Assembly: GCA_012271065.1 (NCBI GenBank) | Contig: JAAXHE010000287.1 | Coordinates: forward strand, 1-29,727 | Length of the DNA stretch: 29,727 nucleotides | Source: Candidatus Latescibacterota bacterium | GTDB lineage: Bacteria; Latescibacterota; UBA2968; GCA-2709665 | Direction of reading: 5' to 3' | Part shown: positions 16,979-24,750 of the stretch, one piece after another | Layout: every line of letters starts with the position of its first letter | Position numbering within the stretch: the stretch's first letter is position 1 | Notes under the pieces: model-generated | Told to the model about the DNA's origin: nothing | What the model saw: only the letters and a program-made list of their open reading frames with translations | The model's database searches: none | Position numbers and translations under genes: made by a program

Positions 16979-18544
16979 CTACGGCGAAACGCCTCTCTTG
17001 TCGGTGGGGCCGAGCAGGGCTTTGAGGCGATTGCGGGTGAGGGAAATGAAGTTGCAGAGAAAGGGGCGGGTTTCGCGCGGATCGATGATTTCTTCCACCG
17101 CGAAGGCTTCGGCGGAGCGAAACGGTGACGCGTATTGGCGAAGCTCCTCTTCGAGCTCCTTCTCACGGGCCGCCGGGTCTTCGGAGTTGGCGATATCCCG
17201 ACGGTAGGCGGCGGCAACCCCGCCTTCTATGGGCAGGGAGCCCCACTCACCGGAGGGCCAGGCGATCTTGAAGTCCAGTTCGTCCATGTCGCCGGCGGCC
17301 ATTCCGGCCATGCCGTAACACTTCCGGATGACGAGGGTGAGGATGGGCACCCGAACGCGGTGAATCGCGAATACGGCCTTCATCCCTTCGCGGAGGGTGG
17401 CCTCCTGCTCGGCGGCGGTGCCGATCATGAATCCGGGGATGTCCACAAGAAAGATCAGCGGGATGTGAAAGCAGTCGCACAGTTCGATGAAGTGGGTCTG
17501 TTTTCTGGCCTCGGCGGCGCCCATCGCGCCGCCTGAGACCAAGGGGTTGTTGGCGACGATCCCTACCGGGTGGCCGTTGAGCCGCGCGAGGCAGGTGATG
17601 AGCGCGCGTCCGAACGTCGGCTGGATTTCAAAGATGGAGCCGTTGTCCACCACCAGTTCGACCAGGCGGTGCATCGAATAGGGGGAGGTGCGTTCCCGGG
17701 GGACGATGGACAACAGTTCTTCTTCGCACCGGTCGACCGGGTCGTCGCTGGACTCGGCGGGAGGCAGTTCCCACACGTTCTGCGGCATGTAGGACAGAAA
17801 CCGCCGGATCATGTAAAAGCACTCGCGTTCGGTATCGACCGCGTTGTCCACCGTGCCGGCCGTGTCCACGGCGACGTGGTGTCCGCCAAGGTCATCCTTC
17901 GATACCTCGACCCCGAGCGCCCGCCTGACGAGGGGCGGGCCCCCGGAGAATATCTGGCTCGTGCGTCGTACCATGACGGACCAGTGCGAGAGGATGGCCC
18001 GTCCGGCGGGTCCGCCGGCCGCGCTGCCGAGGACGGCGGATACAACCGGGACTTCGCCCAGGAGCTCGACGGAGCGGCCGAAACTGCTGACGCCGGGGAA
18101 TACGGTGTAACCCCGTTTTACGGCGCCGCGGACCGAGCCGCCGGCCCCGTCCGCGAGGTTGATGAGCGGAATGAGATACTTGGACGCGAGGTCTTCGATA
18201 AACCCGCCCTGACCCCCCTTTCGCCGGTGCGTGCCGGGGCTGCTGCCGCCCCGGACAGTAAAATCCTCTCCGCCGATGGCCACGGGTCTTCCGTTGATGC
18301 GGGCCACGCCCATAATGTAGGGGGCGGGCTGCACGCCGACGACGTTGCCGGCGTCGTCGTACTCGCCTGTGCCGCTGAGGCTGCCGACCTCCGTGAACGA
18401 GCCCCCGTCCACCAGAGCGTCGATGCGTTCGCGAACGGTGAGCTTTCCCTGTCCGTGGTGGCGTTCGACGTTCTCGGAACCGCCCATCTCTCTGGACCAG
18501 GACCGACGCGCCTCGAGTTCTTCGCTCTCCTTCTGCCAGCTCAT
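16979..18544 (-). CDS. Acyl-CoA carboxylase, carboxyltransferase (beta) subunit
   Basis: This 521-aa protein transfers CO2 from carboxybiotin to an acyl-CoA such as propionyl- or methylcrotonyl-CoA. N-terminal GGSENVERHHGQGKLTVRER is the family entry motif. GSAAGGPAG at 173-181 and GFMIGTAAE near residue 375 are the two oxyanion-hole loops of the crotonase-fold halves. Length fits PccB-type subunits. ATG 18544 has AGGAGAT 5-6 nt upstream. No biotin carboxylase or biotin carrier is in the window, so its partner must be encoded elsewhere. It is the last gene of a leftward operon after the CoA-transferase (141-nt gap). The preferred acyl group cannot be told from the sequence. Confidence 0.92.
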   Translation of the reverse strand: MSWQKESEELEARRSWSREMGGSENVERHHGQGKLTVRERIDALVDGGSFTEVGSLSGTGEYDDAGNVVGVQPAPYIMGVARINGRPVAIGGEDFTVRGGSSPGTHRRKGGQGGFIEDLASKYLIPLINLADGAGGSVRGAVKRGYTVFPGVSSFGRSVELLGEVPVVSAVLGSAAGGPAGRAILSHWSVMVRRTSQIFSGGPPLVRRALGVEVSKDDLGGHHVAVDTAGTVDNAVDTERECFYMIRRFLSYMPQNVWELPPAESSDDPVDRCEEELLSIVPRERTSPYSMHRLVELVVDNGSIFEIQPTFGRALITCLARLNGHPVGIVANNPLVSGGAMGAAEARKQTHFIELCDCFHIPLIFLVDIPGFMIGTAAEQEATLREGMKAVFAIHRVRVPILTLVIRKCYGMAGMAAGDMDELDFKIAWPSGEWGSLPIEGGVAAAYRRDIANSEDPAAREKELEEELRQYASPFRSAEAFAVEEIIDPRETRPFLCNFISLTRNRLKALLGPTDKRGVSP

Positions 18545-18685
18545 CCGGATCTCCTGAACGACGGTTGATGCACCTTCCGCTGTCTCCTGCGCCTGATTTC
18601 GCTTATCAAGTACGCTGATGCAATGGCTTTGCAGGCGAAACCGCGAGGGTCGGCCGCGGCCCGGTGCGGCTTTTTCAACGGGCTG

Positions 18686-19897
18686 TCAGGCCTGGTAAAC
18701 CGTTTCCTGACGGACCAGCGCGTCGATTTCGCCGGGTTTGAATTCCGCCACCCGTTCCAGTACGCCCCGGGTGTCAACGCCCACTTCCCGCCCGGCCCAG
18801 CGCACGGCGCCGGGCGTCTCCGAGAGAACGGGCACCACCCCCGGCAGCGTGACCGTACCCAGGACGGCATCCGGCGTTTCCAGCAGCATATCCCGCGCCT
18901 TGTAGTGTTCATCACCGAAAATGTCCCGCAGTGTAAAGATCCGGGCGGCGGGTACGGCGCTCGCGTCCAACATCCGCTCCAGGTCCGGGAGCGGATGTCC
19001 TGAGGTCCAGTCGGCGACGATGTCGTCGATGTCGTCCTGGTGACGGGACCGCGCGGTGGGCGTCCGGAAGCGCTCGTCCCCGGCCAGTTCCGGGGCGTCC
19101 ATACAGGCCGCCAGGCGTTCGAACGTCGCGTTGTTGCCCGCGGTGATGTGGATGAAGTCGCCGTCAGCCGTGGGATAGAGATTGTTGGGCGTGCTGTTCG
19201 GCAGCCGGGACCCGGTGCGGGTGGGTACCGACCCGAGCTCGGCGAACGCCGGAACATGGGGTTCCATAAAACTGAACGCTCCCTCGTACAGCGCCGCGTC
19301 GACGACCTGGCCCGTGCCGGTTCGGGTCCGGGAAAAGAGCGCCATGACCGCGCCGAAAGCGGCGTACAGACCGGTGATGCAATCCGTAAGGGAGATGCTC
19401 ACGCGGCTGGGCGGGCGGTCCGGTTCGCCCGTTATTTCCCTGAGGCCCCCCACGGCCTCGCTGGTGACGCCGTATCCGGGGCGATGCCGGTATGGGCCCG
19501 TTTGTCCGTACCCGCTGATGCGTACGAGGATGATACCCCGGTTGACCTCGGAGACAGCGTCGTAGCCCAGGTTCCACTCTTCCAGCTTTCCCGGCCGGAA
19601 ATTCTCGACGATCACGTCGGAGGCTTTCGCCAGCCGCTTGATGACATCCTGACCGGCGGGCGTTCTCAGGTCCACCGAAATGAGGTGTTTGTTGCGTAGA
19701 ATGCTGGCCGCGTAGAGCGAGCGGCCCCGGCTGCGTCTGCCCATCTGGCGCACGGGGTCTCCCGTCGGCGGCTCCACTTTGATGACTTCCGCGCCGAAAT
19801 CAGCCAGCAGGCGTCCGCAGAATGGACCGGAAACGGTGCTGCCCATTTCCAGCACCCGGCATCCGGCCAGGGGTCCGTCGTTTGACGATGTTGCCAT
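18686..19897 (-). CDS. Class III (CaiB/BaiF, formyl-CoA-type) CoA-transferase
   Basis: This 403-aa cytoplasmic enzyme moves CoA between two carboxylic acids through an Asp-linked thioester. N-terminal GPLAGCRVLEMGSTVSGPFC, then LLADFGAEVIKVEPPTGDPVR, VDLRTPAGQDVIKRLAKASDV and ENFRPGKLEEWNLGYD are diagnostic. Asp172 in SISLTDCITGLYAAFGA is the expected catalytic residue. The ATG is placed at about 19897; an in-frame TTG 75 nt upstream would overlap the lactonase gene. That gene ends 1-2 nt before this start, so the two are tightly coupled. With the carboxylase downstream this suggests activation and carboxylation of an organic acid. Confidence 0.92.
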   Translation of the reverse strand: MATSSNDGPLAGCRVLEMGSTVSGPFCGRLLADFGAEVIKVEPPTGDPVRQMGRRSRGRSLYAASILRNKHLISVDLRTPAGQDVIKRLAKASDVIVENFRPGKLEEWNLGYDAVSEVNRGIILVRISGYGQTGPYRHRPGYGVTSEAVGGLREITGEPDRPPSRVSISLTDCITGLYAAFGAVMALFSRTRTGTGQVVDAALYEGAFSFMEPHVPAFAELGSVPTRTGSRLPNSTPNNLYPTADGDFIHITAGNNATFERLAACMDAPELAGDERFRTPTARSRHQDDIDDIVADWTSGHPLPDLERMLDASAVPAARIFTLRDIFGDEHYKARDMLLETPDAVLGTVTLPGVVPVLSETPGAVRWAGREVGVDTRGVLERVAEFKPGEIDALVRQETVYQA

Positions 19898-19898
19898 A

Positions 19899-20999
19899 TT
19901 ATCGAGAGTTCGGGGATGGGACAGCGACACAGACGGCGCCGGGAACTTCAACAGGGCTGCCGGCGGGCTCAAGGGCGCCGGTGTCGGGGACGATCCGGAA
20001 ACAGGAGACCGCGTTGCCGCGTTGATTGGCGGCGAGGAGAAACTCTCCCTCAGGGTCGAATTCCAGATTCCATGGCCAAGCGCCGCACGAAGGCTCGTGG
20101 AAAAGCGGGGTGAGCTCCCCCGTTGCGCCGTCGATCGACATCACCGCAATGCTGTCGTGGCCGCGGTTGGAGCCGTACAGAAAGCGGCCGGAGGGATGGA
20201 CCCGGACGTCGGCGCAGAAGTTCTCGCCGGCGAAGTCTTCGGGCAGAGCGGACAGGGTCTGCCGTTCGGTGAGGGATCCGGACTCGGCATCGTAGTCGAA
20301 GACGGCAATCGTACTGTCGAGTTCGTTGATCACGTATGCCCTGCTGCCGTCGGGATGGAAGGAGATGTGTCTGGGTCCCGCGCCCGCCCGTGTCGAAACG
20401 GACCCCTGCCCGCTCGGCTCGATGGTCGCCGAGGGTGCGTCCAGCTCGTAGCACATGACTTTGTCGATACCCAGGTCCGCGGAAAACGCGAAACGATGAT
20501 CGGGCGAGAGGACGATGGAATGAACGTGCGGCGCCTCCTGCCGTCCTGCGTCGACGCTGGATCCCTCGTGCCGGACGACCTGGACAACCGGTTCGATACG
20601 GCCTTCGTCATCAATCGGCAACGTGCTCACGCTGCCCGATCCGTAGTTTCCCGCAAGCAGACAGCGGCCGGTCCGGTCGACGCTGAGATAGCAGGGCAGG
20701 TCTCCGCCGGCATGTTGCTCATTGAGCAGCTCAAGGCTGCCGGATTCCGGATCGATGGAGAACGACTTGATGCTGCCTCCCGGTCTGCCGTCGAATTCAT
20801 CCACGGCGCACGCGGCATAGAGGAAACGCGCGCCGGCGTCGGCGGCGAGGAAGAAGGGGTTGTGTACATCCGGCACCTTCGAGACGGCTTCGAGCTCCCC
20901 GGACGCGGTATCCAGCTTGAGAATGTGCAGGCCCTCGGTCCGATCGTCTGTATAGGTGCCGACGTAGACCGTGACGTGACCGCCGGACTGATCTGACAT
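19899..20999 (-). CDS. Lactonase family beta-propeller (6-phosphogluconolactonase-like)
   Basis: This 366-aa seven-bladed propeller is related to YbhE-type 6-phosphogluconolactonase and muconate-lactonizing enzymes. Landmarks are VYVGTYTDDRTEGLHILKLD at the start, NYGSGSVSTLPI, GAGPRHISFHPDGSRAYVIN, SNRGHDSIAVMSID, and NLEFDPEGEFLLAANQRGNAV. There is no signal peptide, so it is probably cytoplasmic. It would open a sugar or aromatic lactone. ATG 20999 has AGGAG upstream. It is first in the leftward operon, about 100 nt below a sigma70-like promoter. The CoA-transferase and carboxylase behind it suggest a lactone-to-acid-to-acyl-CoA route, which is inference. Confidence 0.9.
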   Translation of the reverse strand: MSDQSGGHVTVYVGTYTDDRTEGLHILKLDTASGELEAVSKVPDVHNPFFLAADAGARFLYAACAVDEFDGRPGGSIKSFSIDPESGSLELLNEQHAGGDLPCYLSVDRTGRCLLAGNYGSGSVSTLPIDDEGRIEPVVQVVRHEGSSVDAGRQEAPHVHSIVLSPDHRFAFSADLGIDKVMCYELDAPSATIEPSGQGSVSTRAGAGPRHISFHPDGSRAYVINELDSTIAVFDYDAESGSLTERQTLSALPEDFAGENFCADVRVHPSGRFLYGSNRGHDSIAVMSIDGATGELTPLFHEPSCGAWPWNLEFDPEGEFLLAANQRGNAVSCFRIVPDTGALEPAGSPVEVPGAVCVAVPSPNSR

Positions 21000-21098
21000 G
21001 TGCCTGGCTCCTGTCCTGAAAAGGGACTGTTGGGAGAATTCAGACTTGAGCGGCGTTCGAAATGGCTGTTCGAATATTGGCTTTCCTTGCGCCTCTGA

Positions 21099-21126
21099 AA
21101 TATAGCCGGAAATCGGCTTAGATCAA
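21099..21126 (-). promoter_or_regulatory. Sigma70-like promoter of the lactonase operon
   Basis: On the minus strand TTGATC (21126-21121) is followed after 16 nt by TATATT (21104-21099). This is close to the -35/-10 consensus. It would give a leader of roughly 90 nt before ATG 20999. Confidence 0.5.
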
Positions 21127-21281
21127 AATTTTTTCGCAGTTTCACGCACGATAATTCGAACGGCGCCTGCGACCGACCTCAAAACAGGTGAAACGCCGCT
21201 GCCGCGATCATCGCACGTCTTGAATTTTCGGCGTTGTGGGAGTATCTTGGCTCTGGGCGCTTGAGAAGCAGGTTTGAAGGT

Positions 21282-21303
21282 GGGGCGGACATTCCTGTCT
21301 GCC
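21282..21303. repeat. Hairpin repeat, GGGGCGGACA variant
   Basis: GGCGGACA / TTCC / TGTCTGCC forms an 8-bp stem with one G-T pair. It is similar in size and GGGGC start to the GGGGCGACC hairpins elsewhere in the window. Confidence 0.5.
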
Positions 21304-21407
21304 GGCATCGTTGGATTTCTGCAGGAAACGAGACAGAAAAAATCTCGCAGCGCGGTCCCTGACCCGTTGCTGGCTCGATTAAATTCGAAGAGTACGCTTC
21401 GACTGTA

Positions 21408-21428
21408 GCGCGAAATGGCATTTCGCGC
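21408..21428. repeat. Perfect hairpin in divergent region
   Basis: GCGCGAAAT and ATTTCGCGC are exact complements around GGC. It is preceded by TGTA, like other hairpins of the window. It could be an operator or a dispersed repeat; sequence alone does not decide. Confidence 0.6.
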
Positions 21429-21530
21429 ACCTTGGTCAACCGCCTGTGACGCCGATCGGCCGCGAAGCGGCCACCCGGATCATCATCAGCGACCATTGAT
21501 GTGACAACCGCAACCATCAAGCGAGGACAC

Positions 21531-22376
21531 ATGGATACCCAACTGGTTCCCACAACCAACGGGGACGGTCTGCCGGTCGTTCCGATGACCGACGAGCAGA
21601 AGTACGTCTTCGACCTGAAGGGCTGGATCTGCCTCCCCGGTCTGTTCGACGAGGAGCAACTCGACCGTATCCGTCAGCACCAGATGGATTTCCTCTACCG
21701 GCGCGACTCGCTTCCGCCTGAGGAACGCGACAACCACGGGGGTCCGTCGCAGGTGCTGCTGGATCATCCGGCCGTGGTCGGGGTGCTCAACGAGATACTC
21801 TCGCATCGCCCGCTGGCGACCGAAGACTGTTACGGGTTCCGGTACGACCATACGTACACCAGCCATCGAAAGGCAGGCCACGACAACTTCGGTCCCCACG
21901 GGGGCGGCGCCTATTTTTCCTTCTGCGGCAATTCCCACATCTACCAGATGCTGCCGGGGCAGGTCCACTCGGGCCTGACCCGTGTTGTATGGGAGCTCAA
22001 CGAGGTGGGCCCCGGCGACGGCGGAACGATGTTCCTGACCGGCAGTCACAAGGCGGCCTTTCCACGGCCCGAGGAAATCAGCGGCCGGAAGAGTTCGCTG
22101 TGGGAAACCTATACCTGTCCGCCGGGATCGGCGGTGATCTTTACGGAGGCCCTGTGCCACACGGGCACGCGCTGGACCAACGAGTCGCGTGACCGGTTGA
22201 GTCTCTTCACCTGTTACAACACGGTCAACGCCAAGTGGGGCAAGGGCTGCCCGGCGCCCGAGGTGATCGCGGCGCTGCCGCCAAAACGACAGACGCTGTT
22301 CCGCGGGGTCTGGCACGGGATGAGGGAAGTACCCGGCATCAACCAGTACGTCGACGAGGCCAACCGGGCGGTGTGA
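21531..22376 (+). CDS. Phytanoyl-CoA dioxygenase (PhyH) family protein with H-x-G motif
   Basis: This 281-aa protein has the double-stranded beta-helix fold of Fe(II)/2-oxoglutarate oxygenases. ATG 21531 is chosen over an in-frame GTG at 21501 because GCGAGG lies just upstream. The N-terminal MTDEQKYVFDLKGWICLPGLFDEEQL is a common PhyH opening. His123-Gly-Gly125 stands where the iron-binding His-x-Asp would be expected. Distal His210 (ALCHTGTRW) and Arg220 or Arg222 (SRDRLSLF) fit the second histidine and the 2-oxoglutarate-binding arginine. The missing carboxylate is either a halogenase-like feature, a subfamily variant, or a sign of lost activity. The substrate is unknown. Confidence 0.85.
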   Translation: MDTQLVPTTNGDGLPVVPMTDEQKYVFDLKGWICLPGLFDEEQLDRIRQHQMDFLYRRDSLPPEERDNHGGPSQVLLDHPAVVGVLNEILSHRPLATEDCYGFRYDHTYTSHRKAGHDNFGPHGGGAYFSFCGNSHIYQMLPGQVHSGLTRVVWELNEVGPGDGGTMFLTGSHKAAFPRPEEISGRKSSLWETYTCPPGSAVIFTEALCHTGTRWTNESRDRLSLFTCYNTVNAKWGKGCPAPEVIAALPPKRQTLFRGVWHGMREVPGINQYVDEANRAV

Positions 22377-22408
22377 AAGGCGACCGCTCCACCCGGCCAC
22401 TCAACAGA

Positions 22409-22591
22409 GCCGTCAGCTATCAGCCGTCAGCTGGAAGCGGTGAGACGTGAGCCGGGAGACGGGAGAGATTGCCTGCCTTGCAAGGATTCTTTTCGTGCCG
22501 AAGGCAAGGAGGGAAAACACACCCGGCAAGGATTTCATCTACCGTCTTACGTCTTGCGTCTACCCGATTTTCTCACCTCTAACGTCTCCCA
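22409..22591. repeat. Inverted heptad-repeat element
   Basis: The left arm at 22409-22464 is eight in-phase 7-mers drifting from GCCGTCA/GCTATCA to GCGGTGA, GACGTGA, GCCGGGA, GACGGGA. The right arm at 22543-22591 reads on the other strand as TGGGAGA, CGTTAGA, GGTGAGA, GTAGACG, CAAGACG, TAAGACG. The arms face inward around about 78 bp without a gene. Size and plan match the element at 38-189. Confidence 0.7.
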
Positions 22592-22597
22592 GCATTT

Positions 22598-22617
22598 GGG
22601 CGACCGGCCGGTCGCCC
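22598..22617. repeat. 20-bp perfect palindrome, copy 2
   Basis: Identical to 16634-16653. Confidence 0.8.
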
Positions 22618-22641
22618 TATGTATACCATGCGCCAAAACAC

Positions 22642-22663
22642 GGGCAACCAGAAGGGTTGCCCC
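22642..22663 (-). repeat. Hairpin repeat, GGGGCAACC type, reverse orientation
   Basis: On the minus strand GGGGCAACCC / TTCT / GGTTGCCC forms an 8-bp stem. It is a family member of 16589-16609, 16872-16896 and 27947-27971. It lies just ahead of the isomerase ribosome binding site. Confidence 0.7.
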
Positions 22664-22682
22664 TGCTATCGGAGGGAACGCG

Positions 22683-23483
22683 ATGAAGGTCGGCATATAC
22701 GCTTCGTATTTCGGCAAGGACGAGCCCAAGACGTTCCCGGACGTCGAGTCGTTTATCGACCTTGCGCATGAGCTGCAGCTGGATGTCATCGACTTTCGCG
22801 TTGACGTGGGCTTTGGCTCCCTGGACCGCGAATATCTGCGAGACTTGAAGATAAAGTGCCTGAAAGCCGGCCTGCCCATCGGCTATCTCGCCTCAGGCGG
22901 CCATTTCGTGGGTACGGATGAGGAGTTGCGAAAGAAGGTGGAACAGGCGAAGGCCGACGTGGAGGTGGCCGCGTACCTGGGAACGCCGATGATCCGGCTC
23001 TTCTGCGGGGCGCCGGGGGTGGGGGATGCCGAGCGCGAGATCCGTTGCTTTCAGGAAGTGTGCGACTTCGCGGGCGACGCCGGGATTATGGTGGGCCTTC
23101 AGAATCACCCGAGCACGGGCGACAACGTGCTGCGCATCCTGAGGGAGACCGACCGCGAGAACTTCACCTTCATCCTGGACACCGGCCAGTGGGTGGGGTC
23201 GCCGGGGCTGAATCGCGGCGTGGGCGATCCGGACGTGGACATCTACCGCTATATGGAGCAGACCGCGCCGCATGCGTCCCACGTCCGCGCCAAGATCTAC
23301 AAGATCGACAGCGGGCGGGAGGAGTGGCTGGATTATCCGCGCATCGTTGGAATACTGAAGTCGGCGGGCTTCAACGGCGTCGTTTCGATCACGTTCGAGG
23401 GGCAGGACGTCAACGATTGCGACGACAGGGAAACGTTCAGGCTGGCGGCCCGGCACCTGCGTGATACCATCGCCGAGGCGTAG
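22683..23483 (+). CDS. Sugar phosphate isomerase/epimerase-like TIM barrel
   Basis: This 266-aa protein of the AP-endonuclease-2/xylose-isomerase-like TIM-barrel family (IolE, tagatose-3-epimerase relatives) acts on sugars or inositol-type keto compounds using a divalent metal. ATG 22683 has GGAGGGAA upstream. MKVGIYASYFGKDEPKTFPD starts the barrel. Likely metal contacts are Gln140/His142 (VGLQNHPSTGDN), Asp166 (FILDTGQW), His197 or His200 and Glu239 (SITFEGQD). The first ligand is Gln in a QNH context rather than the usual Glu, a variant seen in parts of the family. It sits between a PhyH gene and a HAD gene, about 40 nt before the latter. The substrate is unknown. Confidence 0.88.
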   Translation: MKVGIYASYFGKDEPKTFPDVESFIDLAHELQLDVIDFRVDVGFGSLDREYLRDLKIKCLKAGLPIGYLASGGHFVGTDEELRKKVEQAKADVEVAAYLGTPMIRLFCGAPGVGDAEREIRCFQEVCDFAGDAGIMVGLQNHPSTGDNVLRILRETDRENFTFILDTGQWVGSPGLNRGVGDPDVDIYRYMEQTAPHASHVRAKIYKIDSGREEWLDYPRIVGILKSAGFNGVVSITFEGQDVNDCDDRETFRLAARHLRDTIAEA

Positions 23484-23524
23484 ACCACGCGCCCCCGGGG
23501 ATCGCAGGAGAGAGCGACTGGCGA

Positions 23525-24253
23525 ATGCGTCGACTGACCGACAACCGTGTTCTCGCGTTCGACTGCTACGGCACCCTGATCGACTGGGAGCGCGGCATCT
23601 GGGACGCATTGCAGCCCCTGATCATGCGCAACTCTGCCGCGTGCCTCATGCGTGACGATGCGCTTTGCGCCTTCGCGCAATGCGAGAGCCGGCAGGAACG
23701 CGCCACGCCAGATCTTACCTATCCGGAACTGCTCGCCCGGGTACACGCGCGCGTGGCGGAGAGATTCGGTCTGAAGGCCGATAGAGAACTCGACGCGGCG
23801 TTCGGCGCCTCCGTGCCGCACTGGTCCGCGTTCCCCGACACCGCCGACGCGCTGCGTATCCTCAAGCGGCACTTCAAGCTCGTCATCCTCTCAAACGTCC
23901 ACCGCGGCGGCATCGCCGCTTCCAATCTCAAGCTGGGCGTCGAGTTTGACGCCATCTATACAGCGGAAGACATCGGTTCCTACAAGCCCGCCGACGCCAA
24001 CTTCGAGTACATGCTGGCCCACCTGAAGTCTGACTTGAGTCTCGAACCCTCGGACGTACTGCACACCGCACAGAGCCTGTACCACGACCATGTGCCTGCG
24101 AAGAAATTCGGGCTGGCCACCGCCTGGATCGACCGCCAGCGGCTGTCGGAGGGCGGGAGTTGGGGCGCGACCGAGCGGGTGGCAACGATGCCGAAGACCG
24201 ACTACGTCTTCTTCTCGCTCGGCGAAATGGCGGAAGCAGTGGCGGCCGTCTGA
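23525..24253 (+). CDS. HAD hydrolase, haloacid dehalogenase type II-like
   Basis: This 242-aa cytoplasmic HAD-superfamily hydrolase has the nucleophile Asp13 in AFDCYGTLIDWERGIW, Ser123-Asn124 (VILSNVHRGG) as motif II, Lys154 (GSYKPADANFEYML) as motif III, and Asp188 in LHTAQSLYHDHVPAKKFGLATAWIDR. The last block is typical of the type II (L-2-haloacid) dehalogenase branch. Many members of that branch are phosphatases of unknown substrate, so dehalogenation is only a possibility. GGAGAGA precedes ATG 23525, and it probably shares a transcript with the isomerase gene. Confidence 0.87.
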   Translation: MRRLTDNRVLAFDCYGTLIDWERGIWDALQPLIMRNSAACLMRDDALCAFAQCESRQERATPDLTYPELLARVHARVAERFGLKADRELDAAFGASVPHWSAFPDTADALRILKRHFKLVILSNVHRGGIAASNLKLGVEFDAIYTAEDIGSYKPADANFEYMLAHLKSDLSLEPSDVLHTAQSLYHDHVPAKKFGLATAWIDRQRLSEGGSWGATERVATMPKTDYVFFSLGEMAEAVAAV

Positions 24254-24558
24254 AGCAAGTGACTCACCGTAAATCGCTGGCAGGGCGGCTTCCAGCATCG
24301 AAAGCCGTCCCGATAGCGCATTCTTCCTTCCTGAATTTTCCTGTCTTGAATTCAACTATCCACGCTAAAGTGCGGTCCAGGCCAGGGACTGAACCTCAGA
24401 TTGCGGCAATATCTCGCGGTATTCGAAAAACTCACGAAAAATTAGTCAAAATCATCATAAATCCATAGGAATCTTCGCAATATATGATTATTATCACGAT
24501 ATACAGTTCATTCGACCGCATACCGTTGGCGCTGGCGTTTCACGAAAGGAGAAAGGCC
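24254..24558. other. Intergenic spacer before the WD40 gene
   Basis: In this 305-bp spacer I see an imperfect GC-rich hairpin at 24283-24311 and, from about 24420, an AT-rich tract (including TATGAT near 24482) that could hold a promoter for the WD40 gene. No gene is visible. Confidence 0.45.
24283..24311 (+). terminator. Possible transcription terminator after the HAD gene
   Basis: GGGCGGCTT and AAGCCGTCCC pair with one bulge. Only a weak pyrimidine stretch follows, so termination is uncertain. Confidence 0.3.
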
Positions 24559-24621
24559 ATGTGGCATTTCACCTCCATCATCGTGTTGACAGTTGTCTTG
24601 CTGCAACCGCTTTTCGCCTAG
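24559..24621 (+). pseudogene. Detached signal peptide of the WD40 gene (ends in in-frame TAG)
   Basis: ATG 24559 follows an excellent AAAGGAG with 7-nt spacing. It encodes 20 residues: MWHF, TSIIVLTVVLLQP and LFA, a complete export signal with a cleavage site. TAG at 24619-24621 then ends the frame exactly at the expected mature start. The frame continues without another stop through DFSNPNTYRTRELPVGAIAR into the first WD40 blade. CAG (Gln) changed to TAG is the simplest origin. Confidence 0.8.
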
Positions 24622-24750
24622 GACTTCAGCAATCCCAACACTTACCGGACGCGGGAACTTCCTGTAGGAGCGATCGCCCGTCTCGGAAACGGTTCCATTG
24701 GCCACGGAGACCGGTCGGTTGCATTTTCGCCGGATGGCGAGCTTGTTGCG

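Larger units (their letters stand above)
21000..21530. other. Divergent intergenic region
   Basis: This 531-bp region lies between the leftward lactonase operon and the rightward PhyH gene. It contains a sigma70-like promoter for the left operon and two hairpins (21282-21303 and 21408-21428). I see no gene in it, and no clear promoter for the rightward gene. Confidence 0.6.
22377..22682. other. Repeat-filled spacer before the isomerase gene
   Basis: This 306-bp stretch is almost entirely repeats: inverted heptad arrays (22409-22591), a 20-bp palindrome (22598-22617) and a GGGGCAACC-type hairpin (22642-22663). An open frame from 22440 runs through it into the isomerase gene but is read-through of repeats. 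Confidence 0.75.

Noticed and set aside
22440..22682. Upstream extension of the isomerase gene by 81 codons
   Set aside because: It consists of heptads, the palindrome and a hairpin. ATG 22683 has a strong ribosome binding site and matches the family start.
24619..24621. Genome-wide use of TAG as a sense codon
   Set aside because: TAG ends at least three other genes in the window, and no other gene contains an internal TAG.
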